A stretch of 5,969 bases of DNA from Deltaproteobacteria bacterium. GTDB taxonomy: Bacteria; Desulfobacterota; Desulfuromonadia; Geobacterales; DSM-12255. Made by a program: the position numbers and the translations under genes. Within the stretch, counting starts at the first letter, position 1. Every line of letters begins with the position of its first letter. Location of the stretch: positions 1 to 5,969 of the forward strand of contig JAGFXN010000108.1 in NCBI GenBank assembly GCA_017861215.1. Direction: 5' to 3'. The notes under the pieces are model-generated. The model saw nothing but the letters and a program-made list of their open reading frames with translations. It did no database searches and was not told the DNA's origin. Shown here one piece after another: positions 5,923-5,969 of this stretch.

Positions 5923-5928
5923 ATTATA
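5923..5928 (-). promoter_or_regulatory. Likely -10 box of the methyltransferase promoter
   Basis: A perfect TATAAT lies 22 nt before the chosen ATG, which predicts a very short leader. The -35 position at 17-nt spacing falls inside the heptamer repeats and reads TCTTCA, a poor match, so the promoter may need an activator or an extended contact. Confidence 0.5.
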
Positions 5929-5956
5929 GGCTGAAGACTGAAGGCTGAAGACTGAA
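5929..5956. repeat. Four tandem heptamers GRCTGAA
   Basis: GGCTGAA (5929-5935), GACTGAA (5936-5942), GGCTGAA (5943-5949) and GACTGAA (5950-5956) are contiguous, that is, two perfect copies of a 14-mer. The array abuts the -10 box of the methyltransferase and occupies the -35 region. The window ends 13 bases later, so the far boundary and any further gene are only partly seen. Confidence 0.9.
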
Positions 5957-5969
5957 GGAAACCCAATGG

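Noticed and set aside
1..5969. CRISPR array, mobile element, tRNA or rRNA
   Set aside because: No regularly spaced direct repeats, transposase or integrase motifs, or tRNA-like cloverleaf were seen on either strand.

Overview
The window is GC-rich, tightly packed, and every gene I can support lies on the minus strand, so transcription runs from high to low coordinates. Gene content (an operon of three different small heat-shock proteins, a bacterial SUI1/YciH factor, a PaaI-type thioesterase, and a spermidine-synthase-like domain flanked by membrane segments) and the coding style suggest a Geobacter/Pelobacter-like deltaproteobacterium (Desulfuromonadales/Geobacterales). This placement is an inference from family resemblance; no rRNA or tRNA is present to settle it.

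Layout in order of transcription. (1) 5969-4897: a SAM-dependent O-methyltransferase of the plant/acetylserotonin OMT type (4897-5901). Its TATAAT -10 box directly abuts four tandem GRCTGAA heptamers (5929-5956). A 12-bp perfect hairpin (4831-4863) follows it. (2) 4743-3228: a sigma70-type promoter with a perfect TTGACA, then three consecutive Hsp20/alpha-crystallin genes (4227-4673, 3781-4179, 3268-3750), each with a strong Shine-Dalgarno, ending at a GC hairpin with a U-rich tail (3228-3253). (3) 3208-1: a PaaI-like hotdog thioesterase (2724-3146) overlaps a YciH/SUI1 protein (2362-2727) by ATGA. After a 161-bp gap comes a large gene (start near 2200, running off the window at base 1) for a membrane protein with a central spermidine-synthase-like domain.

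The large gene is the biggest in the window, and it has no stop codon inside the window. It reads in one uninterrupted frame from 2200 to base 2, giving 733 residues with hydrophobic segments on both sides of the synthase-like domain. The residue aligned with the catalytic Asp of true spermidine synthases appears to be Gly.

How the genes work together: the three sHsps are probably co-produced ATP-independent holdases. The thioesterase and YciH are translationally coupled but have no obvious shared pathway. The methyltransferase is a separate unit with unknown substrate. I see no CRISPR array, transposase, phage gene, tRNA or rRNA. The unusual items are small: the heptamer array at the methyltransferase promoter, a perfect 16-bp inverted repeat inside the large gene with related short motifs near its 3' end, and the degenerate synthase active site. 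I do not see convincing evidence of an undescribed multi-gene system.
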